NCBI RefSeq assembly: GCF_022427965.1
Contig: NZ_JAKTTI010000039.1
Span: forward strand, 1-40,914
DNA length: 40,914 bases
Source: Fredinandcohnia quinoae
GTDB lineage: Bacteria; Bacillota; Bacilli; Bacillales; Bacillaceae_L
Direction: 5' to 3'
Below, one piece after another: positions 1 to 8,201 of the stretch. The stretch's first letter is position 1, and the number at the start of each line of letters is the position of its first letter. Below the pieces are notes generated by a model that saw only the letters and a program-made list of their open reading frames with translations, was not told the origin of the DNA and ran no database searches. The position numbers and the translations under genes were made by a program.

Positions 1-60
1 AGGAGGCTCGGCGAACGCCCCCCGGAAAGCAAACACCTGGAGCGGAAATCAACGTTTTTT
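1..60. repeat. End of a dispersed Bacillaceae-type repeat
   Basis: This GC-rich, non-coding stretch contains CCCGGAAAGC and GGAGCGGAAATCAACG. From memory, such strings end an imperfect repeat found in many copies between genes in Bacillus genomes; only the right-hand part is in the window. It is clearly richer in GC than the AT-rich DNA that follows. The identification is recall, not a search. Confidence 0.45.
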
Positions 61-94
61 AATCGCAATTCCATCCCAAATTGACAAGAGACAC

Positions 95-112
95 CGAGAG
101 GGAATCCTCTCG
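95..112. other. Hairpin CGAGAGG-GAAT-CCTCTCG
   Basis: A perfect 7-bp stem with a 4-nt loop. The flanks (TTGACAAGAG before, TTTTGTCGACAA after) are also partly complementary and could extend it. There is no strong T-run, so it is not called a terminator. It lies between the repeat end and the terminator at 135 and may be the structured 3' end of an upstream transcript. Confidence 0.35.
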
Positions 113-134
113 ATGCCTTTTGTCGACAATCTGG

Positions 135-160
135 CACCATTACTGAGTAATGGTGTTTTT
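135..160 (+). terminator. Rho-independent terminator of an upstream gene
   Basis: CACCATTAC and GTAATGGTG form a perfect 9-bp stem around TGA, followed by TTTTT. The gene it ends lies to the left of the window. From here to the start at 296 the sequence is AT-rich, and no further gene is visible. Confidence 0.75.
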
Positions 161-295
161 AATTTGTAATAATGTCCAATTAAATTAAAAACTATTATTT
201 AAAATTAATATATGTTAATATAATACATGTTTCGACAAAATTCTAGATTGCTATTTTAATAGATAAAAATATTTAAAATGGGGAAGGGGTACATT

Positions 296-943
296 TTGAA
301 AAAATATATTAAAAAAGCTCCATATTTATTATTCTTACTGGTAATACCTCTACTTGCCATCATCTATACGTTATTAAATAATAGAGCTAATAATGCTGTA
401 GATATTTCCACTACATTCGATCAAGCAATTCCATTTTTACCGATTTTTATCATTCCTTATATAATTTGGTATGCATATATATTTTGTTATTTAATCTACT
501 TTTGTTTTAAAGATACAACGGTTTTTATAAAATCACTTATCCTGATTACCATGGGTGAGCTTGTATGTTTTGTCATTTATTATTTCTTCCAAACAACAGT
601 ACCAAGACCTACTCTATCTGGTGATGGTTTTCTAACAATGCTAGTTCAATGGATTTATTCAAATGATCAGCCGTATAATTGTTTTCCTAGTATCCATGTG
701 TTAACAACATTTGTGATTATGCTAGCTTCGATTAACATCAAAAATAAACATATTTTAAATACAATTAGTATTCATGTAATTGGATCTTTAATTATCCTTT
801 CAACATTGTTCGTGAAACAACATGTGATATTTGACATGATTGGATCAATGTTACTAGTGACCTTTCTTTACGGAATCGCATTTGAACTCATTACATTTAG
901 GGTTAGTAGGAAGATGAAGACTGTTTACGTAGAAGAAAAATAA
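296..943 (+). CDS. PAP2-family membrane phosphatase
   Basis: Membrane protein of 215 aa with about six hydrophobic segments. It carries the three phosphatase blocks of the PAP2 (type 2 phosphatidic acid phosphatase) superfamily: VPRP around residues 102-105, PSIH at 131-134, and KQHVIFD with His176 and Asp180. The third block has Lys where most members have Arg. The family dephosphorylates lipid phosphates or isoprenyl pyrophosphates at the outer face of the membrane; the substrate here is not clear. I chose TTG at 296 because GAAGGGGT precedes it by about 6 nt, while the in-frame ATG at 278 has no ribosome binding site. A terminator follows directly, so it looks monocistronic. Confidence 0.8.
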   Translation: MKKYIKKAPYLLFLLVIPLLAIIYTLLNNRANNAVDISTTFDQAIPFLPIFIIPYIIWYAYIFCYLIYFCFKDTTVFIKSLILITMGELVCFVIYYFFQTTVPRPTLSGDGFLTMLVQWIYSNDQPYNCFPSIHVLTTFVIMLASINIKNKHILNTISIHVIGSLIILSTLFVKQHVIFDMIGSMLLVTFLYGIAFELITFRVSRKMKTVYVEEK

Positions 944-952
944 CTTATATAA

Positions 953-989
953 AAGACAGGAGCATAAAAAGTAGCTCTTGTCTTTTTTT
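953..989 (+). terminator. Terminator after the PAP2 gene
   Basis: AAGACAGGAGC pairs with GCTCTTGTCTT (one G-U pair) across a 10-nt loop, followed by a T-run. Confidence 0.85.
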
Positions 990-1041
990 GCTTTAATCCC
1001 TGGAATCTACCAAATACTTTTTGTATTTATCTCTTTTAAAA

Positions 1042-1062
1042 CGAACGTTTATTCGATAAAAT
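1042..1062 (+). promoter_or_regulatory. LexA-like box next to a probable -10 before mrfA
   Basis: CGAACGTTTATTCG at 1042-1055 reads CGAATAAACGTTCG on the other strand. That differs at one position from the B. subtilis LexA/DinR pattern CGAAC-RNRY-GTTCG as I remember it. It directly precedes TAAAAT at 1057-1062, a good sigma-A -10, with a weak -35 (TTTTAA, 1034-1039) at 17 bp. The box therefore fills the promoter spacer, a typical place for a repressor. Confidence 0.6.
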
Positions 1063-1087
1063 AGGTAGTAGAAACTAGAGGTGAGTT

Positions 1088-3364
1088 ATGATGATCGGAC
1101 GTAAAAACGTACATGAACTTATTACATTATTAAAGCAAACTCCACAGTATTCAAAGAATATTGTTCATTGGCATACAATTGAGGGAAAACCTGCTATAGA
1201 AGCAGAAATACCTAGTTCAGTAGATAACAGGTTAAAAGTGGCATTAAAAAAAAGAGGTATTTCCTCGTTATATACTCATCAAAAGTTGGCCTATGAAGTT
1301 GCTAGAGATGGTGCGAGTTATGTTGCTGTTACACCGACAGCATCAGGGAAAACACTTTGTTACAATCTTCCGGTTTTACAAACAATTGTTGAAAATAACG
1401 AAAGTCGAGCACTATATCTGTTCCCGACAAAAGCGCTTGCACAAGACCAAAAGAGTGAATTAAATGAGATTATCGAGGAAATGGATGTCCAAATTAATAG
1501 CTATACGTATGATGGAGATACTTCCGCAAATATACGCCAAAAGGTAAGAAAAGCAGGACATATTGTTATCACTAATCCAGATATGCTTCATTCTGCGATA
1601 TTGCCACATCATACGAAATGGGTTTCATTATTCGAAAATCTAAAATATATTGTCGTTGATGAGCTTCACACATATCGTGGGGTTTTTGGAAGCCATGTGG
1701 CTAATGTTATTCGAAGATTGAAGCGAATTTGTGCTTTTTATGGGAGTAATCCTGTTTTTATGTGTACATCAGCAACGATTGCAAATCCACAGGAACTAGC
1801 TGAGCAATTAACAGGTGAGTCAGTAACACTAATTGATAATAATGGCGCACCGACAGGTAAAAAGCACTTTGTGTTCTACAATCCTCCTATCGTAAATAAG
1901 CCACTTAATATTCGCCGAAGTGCAACTTTAGAAGTGAGGAACCTTGCTAGTGAATTTTTAAAAAATAAAATCCAGACGATTGTGTTTGCTAGAAGCAGAG
2001 TGAGAGTTGAAATCATATTAACCTATTTGCAAGAGTTAGTTAAAAATGAGTTAGGCACTAAGTCGATTCGAGGATACCGTGGCGGTTATTTACCAAAACA
2101 GCGCCGTGATATCGAACAAGGTTTAAGGAATGGTGATATTTATGGAGTTGTTAGTACAAATGCTTTAGAACTAGGCGTTGATATTGGCCAATTACAAGTA
2201 TGTATTATGACGGGGTATCCAGGTACAATCGCAAGTGCTTGGCAACAAGCGGGTCGTGCAGGGAGACGCCAAGGCGAGGCAGTTATTGTGATGGTTGCAA
2301 GCTCAAGTCCTCTTGATCAATATATGATTCAAAATCCAGAGTACTTCTTTAGCCGTAATCCAGAAACTGCAAGAATTAATCCAAATAATCTTGTGATTTT
2401 GGTTGACCATATTAAATGTGCAGCATATGAATTACCATTTAAGCAAGGAGACACCTTTGGTGAATTGGAGCTTGAAGATATATTGGAATTTTTAACGGAA
2501 GAAAGAGTCCTCCATTATTCTGGTGATAAATGGTATTGGATGAATGATTCTTTTCCAGCACATAACATTAGCTTACGTTCGGCATCACAGGAAAATGTCG
2601 TAATCATTGACCAAACAAATATTGCTGCAGTAAAGGTAATTGGTGAGATGGATCGATTTAGTTCAATGACACTCTTACATGAAGAGGCAATCTATCTCCA
2701 TCAAGGTGTTCAATATCAAGTGGAAAAACTTGATTGGGAGGAAAAAAAGGCATATGTGCGTGAGGTAGAAGTTGATTATTTCACAGATGCTAATTTAGCG
2801 GTTCAATTAAGAGTGTTAGAGATTGATAAGTTAAAATCATTGGACTCGGTAGAGATTGGTTTTGGGGATGTTACAGTACAGGCGATGGCTACAATATTTA
2901 AAAAAATTAAATTTGAAACCCATGAAAATATTGGCTCTGGTCCAATCCACTTACCTGAAGCGGAACTTCATACCTCTTCTACATGGATATCCTTTAAAAT
3001 GAATGAAATAGAGGGTTTAAGTAAGCATAGGATTGAAGAAGGATTAATTGGTGTGGCAAATGTTATAAGACATGTAGCCCCTTTATTAACGATGTGTGAT
3101 CCATCAGACCTCCATGTTGTCCCACAGGTTAAGGCGACACATAACGAGCAACCTACAATCTTTTTATATGATAGATATCCTGGAGGAATAGGACTTTGTG
3201 AAAAGGTGTATGATCTGATGGAACGGATATTATTTGAGGCAGAACAGATGATCCATAAATGCTCGTGTGAATCTGGCTGTCCTTCATGTATTGGGACAGA
3301 TGTTATACACGTGAATGCAAAACTTGATGCTCTAAATCTTATCACTAAGTTGAGACTTGGTTAA
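1088..3364 (+). CDS. mrfA: MrfA, superfamily 2 DNA helicase (mitomycin repair factor A, YprA)
   Basis: Helicase of 758 aa. Visible motifs are TASGKT (84-89, ATP binding), DELH (191-194), SAT (228-230) and QQAGRAGRR (386-394), which mark a DEAD/DEAH-type enzyme. The C-terminus has a four-cysteine zinc site of the MZB domain (Cys725, 727, 731, 734). In B. subtilis MrfA (YprA) acts with the nuclease MrfB in a UvrABC-independent pathway that repairs mitomycin C adducts. mrfB follows 34 bp downstream, so the two are probably one operon. The start is 1088, or the ATG at 1091, which is better spaced from AGAGGTG. A LexA-like box sits in the promoter. Confidence 0.93.
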   Translation: MMIGRKNVHELITLLKQTPQYSKNIVHWHTIEGKPAIEAEIPSSVDNRLKVALKKRGISSLYTHQKLAYEVARDGASYVAVTPTASGKTLCYNLPVLQTIVENNESRALYLFPTKALAQDQKSELNEIIEEMDVQINSYTYDGDTSANIRQKVRKAGHIVITNPDMLHSAILPHHTKWVSLFENLKYIVVDELHTYRGVFGSHVANVIRRLKRICAFYGSNPVFMCTSATIANPQELAEQLTGESVTLIDNNGAPTGKKHFVFYNPPIVNKPLNIRRSATLEVRNLASEFLKNKIQTIVFARSRVRVEIILTYLQELVKNELGTKSIRGYRGGYLPKQRRDIEQGLRNGDIYGVVSTNALELGVDIGQLQVCIMTGYPGTIASAWQQAGRAGRRQGEAVIVMVASSSPLDQYMIQNPEYFFSRNPETARINPNNLVILVDHIKCAAYELPFKQGDTFGELELEDILEFLTEERVLHYSGDKWYWMNDSFPAHNISLRSASQENVVIIDQTNIAAVKVIGEMDRFSSMTLLHEEAIYLHQGVQYQVEKLDWEEKKAYVREVEVDYFTDANLAVQLRVLEIDKLKSLDSVEIGFGDVTVQAMATIFKKIKFETHENIGSGPIHLPEAELHTSSTWISFKMNEIEGLSKHRIEEGLIGVANVIRHVAPLLTMCDPSDLHVVPQVKATHNEQPTIFLYDRYPGGIGLCEKVYDLMERILFEAEQMIHKCSCESGCPSCIGTDVIHVNAKLDALNLITKLRLG

Positions 3365-3398
3365 AACCTTTATCAATAGGCTAGTTAGGAGAGCGCTT

Positions 3399-4673
3399 AT
3401 GTCAATTAAGGGGAAATTGAATCGTTATAAAAATCATATTGTTAAAGAAGTGGATACTGCATTTAACAAAAAACTTATTCATACATCAATGAAAGATCAT
3501 GAGATTCCATTTCTTGAAAAGTGGCGTTCATTTGGAGCAGAACCTTTTTATTTTGATGGCTCATTTTGCTTTGTTAGAACAGTTGATTACCCTCTTGATT
3601 ATCAACATGGGATATATCCATTTTCAAAATTAGCAAATGTAGTGGATATGTGGAATTCACAAGGGTTGAATCATCCTTTATCGACAAATGGCCACAAAAT
3701 GTCTGATCTTTTCTTCTTTGATACGGAAACGACAGGACTTGGTGGTGGGGCAGGAAATACGATTTTTTTACTTGGTCATGCACGAGTTCAAAAAGATCGA
3801 ATCATTTTAAAACAACACTTTTTACCTAATCCTGGAGCTGAAGTTGCTTTATATCAAAGTTTTTTATCAATTGTAGACTATAAAACACTTGTTACGTACA
3901 ACGGGAAAGCATTTGATTGGCCACAAGTTAAAACAAGGCATACTCTAATAAGAGATGCGATTCCAAAACTTCCTGAATTTGGTCATTTTGATTTGTATCA
4001 TGCTTCAAGAAGACTATGGAAGAACAAACTTGAATCTGTTAGATTAGCGAATGTGGAAAAAGAGATTTTAGGGATAAAGAGAGTAGGAGATGTTCCTGGA
4101 TTTTTAGCTCCAATTCTTTATTTTGATTATCTTGATAATCAAGATCCTGAAGGGATATTTGGAATCTTACAACATAATGAGATTGATATTCTATCGTTGA
4201 TCTCATTGTATATACATCTTTCTGGGATCATTCTCCAGTCGGAATCAAACGATAATATTTCCGAACAATTTGAGGTCGCAAAATGGCTTGATACATTAGG
4301 TGAAACAAAAAAAGCAGAAAGCCTGTACGAACAGGTTGCTGAACATAACGAACTAGATGTAATGAAAGCAAAATTAGCGCTTGCTTTTCTATATAAGAAA
4401 CAGAATAAAGTGGATGAATCGATCCATTTATTTCATGAAATATTTGAAATAGGATTTGAAGGTGAGAAAGTCATCTCAGGAATTGAATTATCAAAGCATT
4501 ATGAACATCGTGTTAAGGATTTTAAAAAGGCACTTAGTTTTGCTTCTTCTTCATTTGAATACTGGAAAAACCAGAAGGGTGAAAGGAAGAAAAAAGAAGA
4601 AGTTGACTTTGTAAAAAGATTGAATCGGTTGGAAAGGAAATTTCAAAAAGAGAAGGAAATATTCCCCGGGTAA
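3399..4673 (+). CDS. mrfB: MrfB, DEDDh-type exonuclease with TPR region (YprB)
   Basis: Protein of 424 aa with an RNase H-like exonuclease domain. Putative metal-binding residues are Asp108 and Glu110 (FDTETTG), Asp173 (YNGKAFD), His259 and Asp263 (HNEID). The C-terminal third (from about residue 300) is helical with TPR-like repeats, probably for protein contacts. The family partner of MrfA degrades DNA after helicase action in mitomycin repair. I chose ATG at 3399 because TAGGAGAG precedes it; an in-frame TTG at 3357 would overlap mrfA and has no ribosome binding site. No clear terminator follows. Confidence 0.92.
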   Translation: MSIKGKLNRYKNHIVKEVDTAFNKKLIHTSMKDHEIPFLEKWRSFGAEPFYFDGSFCFVRTVDYPLDYQHGIYPFSKLANVVDMWNSQGLNHPLSTNGHKMSDLFFFDTETTGLGGGAGNTIFLLGHARVQKDRIILKQHFLPNPGAEVALYQSFLSIVDYKTLVTYNGKAFDWPQVKTRHTLIRDAIPKLPEFGHFDLYHASRRLWKNKLESVRLANVEKEILGIKRVGDVPGFLAPILYFDYLDNQDPEGIFGILQHNEIDILSLISLYIHLSGIILQSESNDNISEQFEVAKWLDTLGETKKAESLYEQVAEHNELDVMKAKLALAFLYKKQNKVDESIHLFHEIFEIGFEGEKVISGIELSKHYEHRVKDFKKALSFASSSFEYWKNQKGERKKKEEVDFVKRLNRLERKFQKEKEIFPG

Positions 4674-4745
4674 GCGCATAATCAGCGATATTTCGATAAA
4701 AAATTTGTCGATTATATGAATTTTTTGAACTTCCTTCATTTGTTA

Positions 4746-4774
4746 TTGTAGAACTATGTAATACCATGTAAAAT
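4746..4774 (+). promoter_or_regulatory. Probable sigma-A promoter of the 31-aa membrane peptide
   Basis: TTGTAG (4746-4751), a 17-bp spacer and TAAAAT (4769-4774) lie downstream of mrfB and about 50 bp before the small reading frame at 4823. Confidence 0.45.
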
Positions 4775-4822
4775 GATTACTTGTAAATGCAGAGTTTATT
4801 ATTTTAATTGGAGAGAGTTTAC

Positions 4823-4918
4823 GTGTATAAAAAAATACTATGGTTATATTTCGTAGTTATTTGTTTAATTGTTTTCATCTTGTCTAGTATTCGAGACGGC
4901 TCTTATGCTTTATTATAA
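4823..4918 (+). CDS. Putative 31-aa single-span membrane peptide
   Basis: GTG start preceded by GGAGAGAG at 5-nt spacing. The peptide begins with a short basic head (MYKK), has one hydrophobic segment of about 17 residues rich in Val, Ile and Leu, and a short polar tail with Arg-Asp. This is a typical bitopic small membrane protein. It has its own predicted promoter and lies between mrfB and cotD. I do not recognise a family. A usable ribosome binding site, promoter and membrane pattern support it; its short length is the main doubt. Confidence 0.5.
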   Translation: MYKKILWLYFVVICLIVFILSSIRDGSYALL

Positions 4919-4995
4919 TAAAGTATTTGTTCAAACAGTTGGATCTTTTTTAGACTTTTTTAACTTCATATAGAAAAATAGGTGTTTACATTAGT

Positions 4996-5023
4996 ACATG
5001 TATCACCCTTCCTTCATAGGCTA
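4996..5023 (+). promoter_or_regulatory. Sigma-K type promoter of cotD
   Basis: ACA at 4996-4998, a 16-bp spacer and CATAGGCTA at 5015-5023 match the sigma-K pattern AC / CATANNNTA. The predicted start is near 5030, leaving a leader of about 30 nt with AAGGAAAGGAGAT as ribosome binding site. cotD of B. subtilis is known to be made late in the mother cell under sigma-K and GerE. Confidence 0.65.
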
Positions 5024-5059
5024 TTAAGGAAAGGCAGATGAAGGAAAGGAGATAAAAAA

Positions 5060-5296
5060 ATGAATTGTAGACCCAATGTAATGCAACCGATTGTTCATCC
5101 AACAAAATGCTGTGTGCAGCATCATTGCTGTAAGACGATTGTTCCACATATTCATCCATCACACACAACTAATGTAAATCATCATATGTATCAGCATATG
5201 CACTATTTCCCACACACTGAATCTGTTGCAAATGAAGTTTCAAATCAACATTTTAACTGTGGTGGAAGACCACCAGGTCCCTTCTTTGGAAGGTAA
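5060..5296 (+). CDS. cotD: CotD, inner spore coat protein
   Basis: Small coat protein of 78 aa, rich in histidine (12) and cysteine (6, including two CC pairs). The composition is typical of CotD, with an MNCRPN start and a Gly-Pro-rich end (GGRPPGPFFGR). It is part of the inner spore coat and is probably cross-linked or metal-binding through His and Cys. It sits between mrfB and ypsA, as I recall for B. subtilis. A sigma-K promoter precedes it and a terminator follows, so it is transcribed alone in the mother cell. Confidence 0.92.
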   Translation: MNCRPNVMQPIVHPTKCCVQHHCCKTIVPHIHPSHTTNVNHHMYQHMHYFPHTESVANEVSNQHFNCGGRPPGPFFGR

Positions 5297-5366
5297 AATG
5301 ACTAGACAATTAGTGTAAGTTTTTTGTGTGTTTAATAAAAGTGTGAAAAGAATTAACAATTAATTC

Positions 5367-5395
5367 AAACAGGAACTATTACAGGTTCCTGTTTT
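5367..5395 (+). terminator. Terminator of cotD
   Basis: AAACAGGAAC and GTTCCTGTTT form a perfect 10-bp stem with an 8-nt loop, ending in a short T-run. Confidence 0.8.
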
Positions 5396-5447
5396 ACATA
5401 TAGCATGAATCTAATATTTGTACATGAATGTTAATAAGGAGCAAACC

Positions 5448-6008
5448 GTGATTAAGATAGTTGCAGTAACAGGTTATAAACCTTTTGAACTTGGAATATT
5501 TGGTCATAATCATCCAGCTGTTGGCTATATAAAGGCAGCACTAAGAAAAAATTTAATATCCTTTTTGGAAGATGGTCTTGAATGGGTAATTATTAGTGGC
5601 CAATTGGGTGTAGAACTTTGGGCTGCTGAAGTTACCATTGAACTACAAGAGTTCTACCCTGAATTGAAACTTGGCGTCTTTACCCCTTTTTTAGGACAAG
5701 AGGAAAAGTGGAAAGAAGAAAGCAGAGAGTATTACGAATTCATATTATCCCAAGCAGATTATGTAAATAGTATAACGAATAGGAAATATGATAATCCAGT
5801 TCAATTTCGATTGAAGAATACTTTTTTTCTTGATAAAAGTGACGCGTTATTAATTATGTATGAAGAAGAAAAGGCTGGAAGTCCGCAGTACATGTATGCT
5901 GAAGCTAAAAAACGAAGTGAAAATAGCGACTATGCAATATATACAATTGATTCTTATGATTTACAAATGATTGTTGAAGAGGAACAATTCAAAAATGGCG
6001 ATATGTAG
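5448..6008 (+). CDS. ypsA: YpsA, SLOG-superfamily (DUF1273) protein
   Basis: Protein of 186 aa of the YpsA family, related to the nucleotide-binding SLOG/Rossmann fold. The N-terminus ([14 protein letters not shown]) is characteristic, as is [14 protein letters not shown] in the first third. In Firmicutes YpsA has been linked to cell division and oxidative stress; its ligand is not settled. GTG at 5448 is chosen because AAGGAGC lies 6 nt upstream; an in-frame upstream ATG at 5418 has no ribosome binding site. gpsB follows 87 bp downstream, the usual pairing. Confidence 0.88.
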   Translation: MIKIVAVTGYKPFELGIFGHNHPAVGYIKAALRKNLISFLEDGLEWVIISGQLGVELWAAEVTIELQEFYPELKLGVFTPFLGQEEKWKEESREYYEFILSQADYVNSITNRKYDNPVQFRLKNTFFLDKSDALLIMYEEEKAGSPQYMYAEAKKRSENSDYAIYTIDSYDLQMIVEEEQFKNGDM

Positions 6009-6095
6009 AAAAAAGTTAATGTTAAATTGACAATACATGAAATTTCTGAAAAAATAGAGTAGGAATAATGGGGAAAGTGTATCGAGGTGAAGAAT

Positions 6096-6401
6096 ATGTT
6101 ATCAGATAAAATTAAATTAACAGCGAAAGATATTCTTGAGAAAGAATTCAAAACAGGAATGAAAGGCTATAAGCAAGAAGAGGTTGATAAATTCTTAGAT
6201 GTTATAATTAAGGATTACGAAATATTACATCAAGAGATTGAAGAATTACAACATGAAAATACTAGATTAAAACGTCAATTGGATGAATCATTTAAAAAGC
6301 AGCCACAACCACAAGCTCAAACAGGCACTACAAATTTTGATATTTTAAAACGTTTATCAAATCTAGAAAAGCATGTTTTCGGAAGTAAACTCTTTGACTG
6401 A
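6096..6401 (+). CDS. gpsB: GpsB, cell division and wall synthesis adaptor
   Basis: Protein of 101 aa closely matching GpsB: a DivIVA-like N-terminal coiled coil (residues 1 to about 65, with [20 protein letters not shown]), a Pro/Gln linker (KKQPQPQAQ), and the conserved C-terminal helix region [19 protein letters not shown]. GpsB shuttles between side-wall and septum and docks penicillin-binding proteins through its N-terminal domain. ATG at 6096 is preceded by GAGGTGA at 5 nt; the GTG at 6087 overlaps this ribosome binding site. It is followed by rnpB, as in B. subtilis. Confidence 0.95.
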   Translation: MLSDKIKLTAKDILEKEFKTGMKGYKQEEVDKFLDVIIKDYEILHQEIEELQHENTRLKRQLDESFKKQPQPQAQTGTTNFDILKRLSNLEKHVFGSKLFD

Positions 6402-6435
6402 TTTTAAAATGTTAAAAGTTTACAGTCAGAAATAG

Positions 6436-6464
6436 TTGCATTTTATTTTGAAATTTATTATACT
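6436..6464 (+). promoter_or_regulatory. Promoter of rnpB
   Basis: TTGCAT (6436-6441), a 17-bp spacer and TATACT (6459-6464). The expected start is about 6471, just before the conserved 5' end of RNase P RNA. Confidence 0.65.
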
Positions 6465-6477
6465 ATCATTTGCACGC

Positions 6478-6894
6478 ATTAATAACGTTCGGGTAATCGC
6501 TGCAAAGTTTTTATACTTTGTAGAGGAAAGTCCATGCTCGCACGGACTGAGATGTCCGTAGTGTTCGTGCCTAGCCAAAAAATAAGCTAGGGTAGTCTGG
6601 TGTATACTGGGCTAACGGCAGGGAAAAAACCTAAGTCCTTTAGGGGATATGGTTTGACTACCTTTAAAGTGCCACAGTGACGTAGTCTTGTAAGAAATTA
6701 CAAGAGTGGAACGCGGTAAACCCCTCGAGCGAGAAACCCAAACAATGGTAGGGGCACTTTCTCTAAGGAAATGAACGATGAGAAGGACAGATGATGAAAT
6801 TCATCTGTAGACAGATGATTACCACTAGTGTACGAGGCTTAAGCCGCTTGAAGTACGCTGGAACAAAACATGGCTTACAGAACGTTATTGATGA
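6478..6894 (+). ncRNA. rnpB: RNase P RNA, type B (catalytic subunit)
   Basis: The ribozyme that matures tRNA 5' ends. Conserved type B landmarks are AACGTTCGGGTAATCGCTGC at the 5' end, GAGGAAAGTCCATGCTCGCACG, GTGCCACAGTGACG, GGAACGCGGTAAACCCCTCGAG and GGAACAAAACATGGCTTACA, closing with AACGTTAT that pairs with the 5' AACGTT (P1 helix). The total length of about 410 nt is normal for Bacillus. The exact ends are estimated from the P1 pairing and may be off by a few bases. Confidence 0.97.
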
Positions 6895-6917
6895 ACAATA
6901 ATAAGACATACGTATAG

Positions 6918-6943
6918 AGCTCTCCATCATGGAGAGCTTTTGT
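6918..6943 (+). terminator. Terminator of rnpB
   Basis: AGCTCTCC and GGAGAGCT form a perfect 8-bp stem around ATCAT, followed by TTTTGTATTT. Confidence 0.85.
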
Positions 6944-7014
6944 ATTTGCTTTATGATTACATATTATTTATTCTTGTAGATACGACAACTTTTTATATGG
7001 TAAGGGTGAATGGA

Positions 7015-8154
7015 GTGGGAAAAATAACGTTAATTGCAACAGCTGCAATGGGGATTGAAGCTGTTGTTGCTAAAGAGGTACAGGATCTTGGATATGAATG
7101 TACGGTTGATAACGGCAAGGTAACATTTGAAGCAGATGAGAAGGCGATATGTCGAAGTAATCTATGGCTCCGTACAGCGGATCGGGTGAAGCTAAAAATT
7201 GCTGAGTTTAAAGCGACAACATTTGATGAACTTTTTGAAAAGACAAAAGCAATCCATTGGGGAGAGTATATTCCTGAAAATGCCGAATTTCCGGTCATTG
7301 GTAAATCGATAAAATCTACATTATTTAGTGTGTCAGATTGCCAAAGTATTGTTAAGAAAGCAGTGGTTGAAAGTCTTAGAAAACATTATCGAAAATCGAG
7401 TGGCTGGTTTGAAGAAAATGGCCCCTTATTTCGAATTGAAGTGGCTCTTCTTAAAGATGTGGCCACATTAACAATTGACTGTAGTGGAGTCGGACTTCAC
7501 AAACGAGGATATCGGGCAGGACAGGGGGAAGCGCCATTAAAGGAAACACTTGCGGCTACTTTAATTAAGCTTACAAACTGGACAGCAGATCGTCCTTTTA
7601 TTGATCCGTTTTGTGGATCAGGAACAATTCCGATTGAAGCAGCATTAATAGGTCAAAATATTGCACCGGGATTTAATCGAGACTTCGCATCAGAGGACTG
7701 GGATTGGATAGGGAAGAAAAATTGGAATGAGGCAAGACAAGAGGTTGAAGACTTAGCAAAATATGATCAGCCAATTGATATAGGTGGATTTGACATCGAT
7801 CATAGAATGATCAAAATTGCTCAAGAAAATGCTGAAGAAGCTGGCTTAGGTGGGATTATTAATTTTAAACAAATGCAGGTTAAGGATTTCACAACAACAA
7901 AAGAAAATGGTGTAATCATTGGTAACCCACCATATGGAGAACGATTGGGAGAGAAGAAGGAAGTAGAAATGATGTATAAACAAATGGGCGATGCTTTTAG
8001 AGAGCATGAAACATGGTCAGTTTATATGCTTACTTCACACCCCGAATTTGAGAAGTTTTATGGAAAACCTGCAACAAAAAAACGAAAATTATTTAATGGA
8101 TTTATTCGCACAGATTATTATCAATTCTGGGGAAAACGTCCACCAAGAAAATAA
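7015..8154 (+). CDS. ypsC: THUMP-domain 23S rRNA guanine-N2 methyltransferase (YpsC, RlmL type)
   Basis: Protein of 379 aa. An N-terminal THUMP RNA-binding domain (about residues 45-155) is followed by a Rossmann methyltransferase with DPFCGSGT (197-204, SAM binding) and the catalytic NPPYGE motif (304-309). This is typical of N2-guanine RNA methyltransferases of the RlmL/YpsC group, which modify 23S rRNA. GTG at 7015 is chosen: AAGGGTG precedes it and the resulting MGKITLIATA start matches the family; in-frame upstream starts at 6940 and 6997 would run into the rnpB terminator region. ypvA follows 47 bp downstream. Confidence 0.92.
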   Translation: MGKITLIATAAMGIEAVVAKEVQDLGYECTVDNGKVTFEADEKAICRSNLWLRTADRVKLKIAEFKATTFDELFEKTKAIHWGEYIPENAEFPVIGKSIKSTLFSVSDCQSIVKKAVVESLRKHYRKSSGWFEENGPLFRIEVALLKDVATLTIDCSGVGLHKRGYRAGQGEAPLKETLAATLIKLTNWTADRPFIDPFCGSGTIPIEAALIGQNIAPGFNRDFASEDWDWIGKKNWNEARQEVEDLAKYDQPIDIGGFDIDHRMIKIAQENAEEAGLGGIINFKQMQVKDFTTTKENGVIIGNPPYGERLGEKKEVEMMYKQMGDAFREHETWSVYMLTSHPEFEKFYGKPATKKRKLFNGFIRTDYYQFWGKRPPRK

Positions 8155-8201
8155 CAGTTCATAAACAGAAGTGAAAGATTAGCTTGTTGGAGGACTATAA
8201 A

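Noticed and set aside
2968-3345. 125-aa minus-strand frame inside mrfA
   Set aside because: It is fully antisense to the conserved zinc-binding end of MrfA, with no start signals.
6027-6060. TTGACA at 6027-6032 as a gpsB promoter
   Set aside because: The -35 is perfect, but no -10 better than AAAAAT lies at 16-18 bp, and TAGAGT is too far away. A promoter is possible but not supported.
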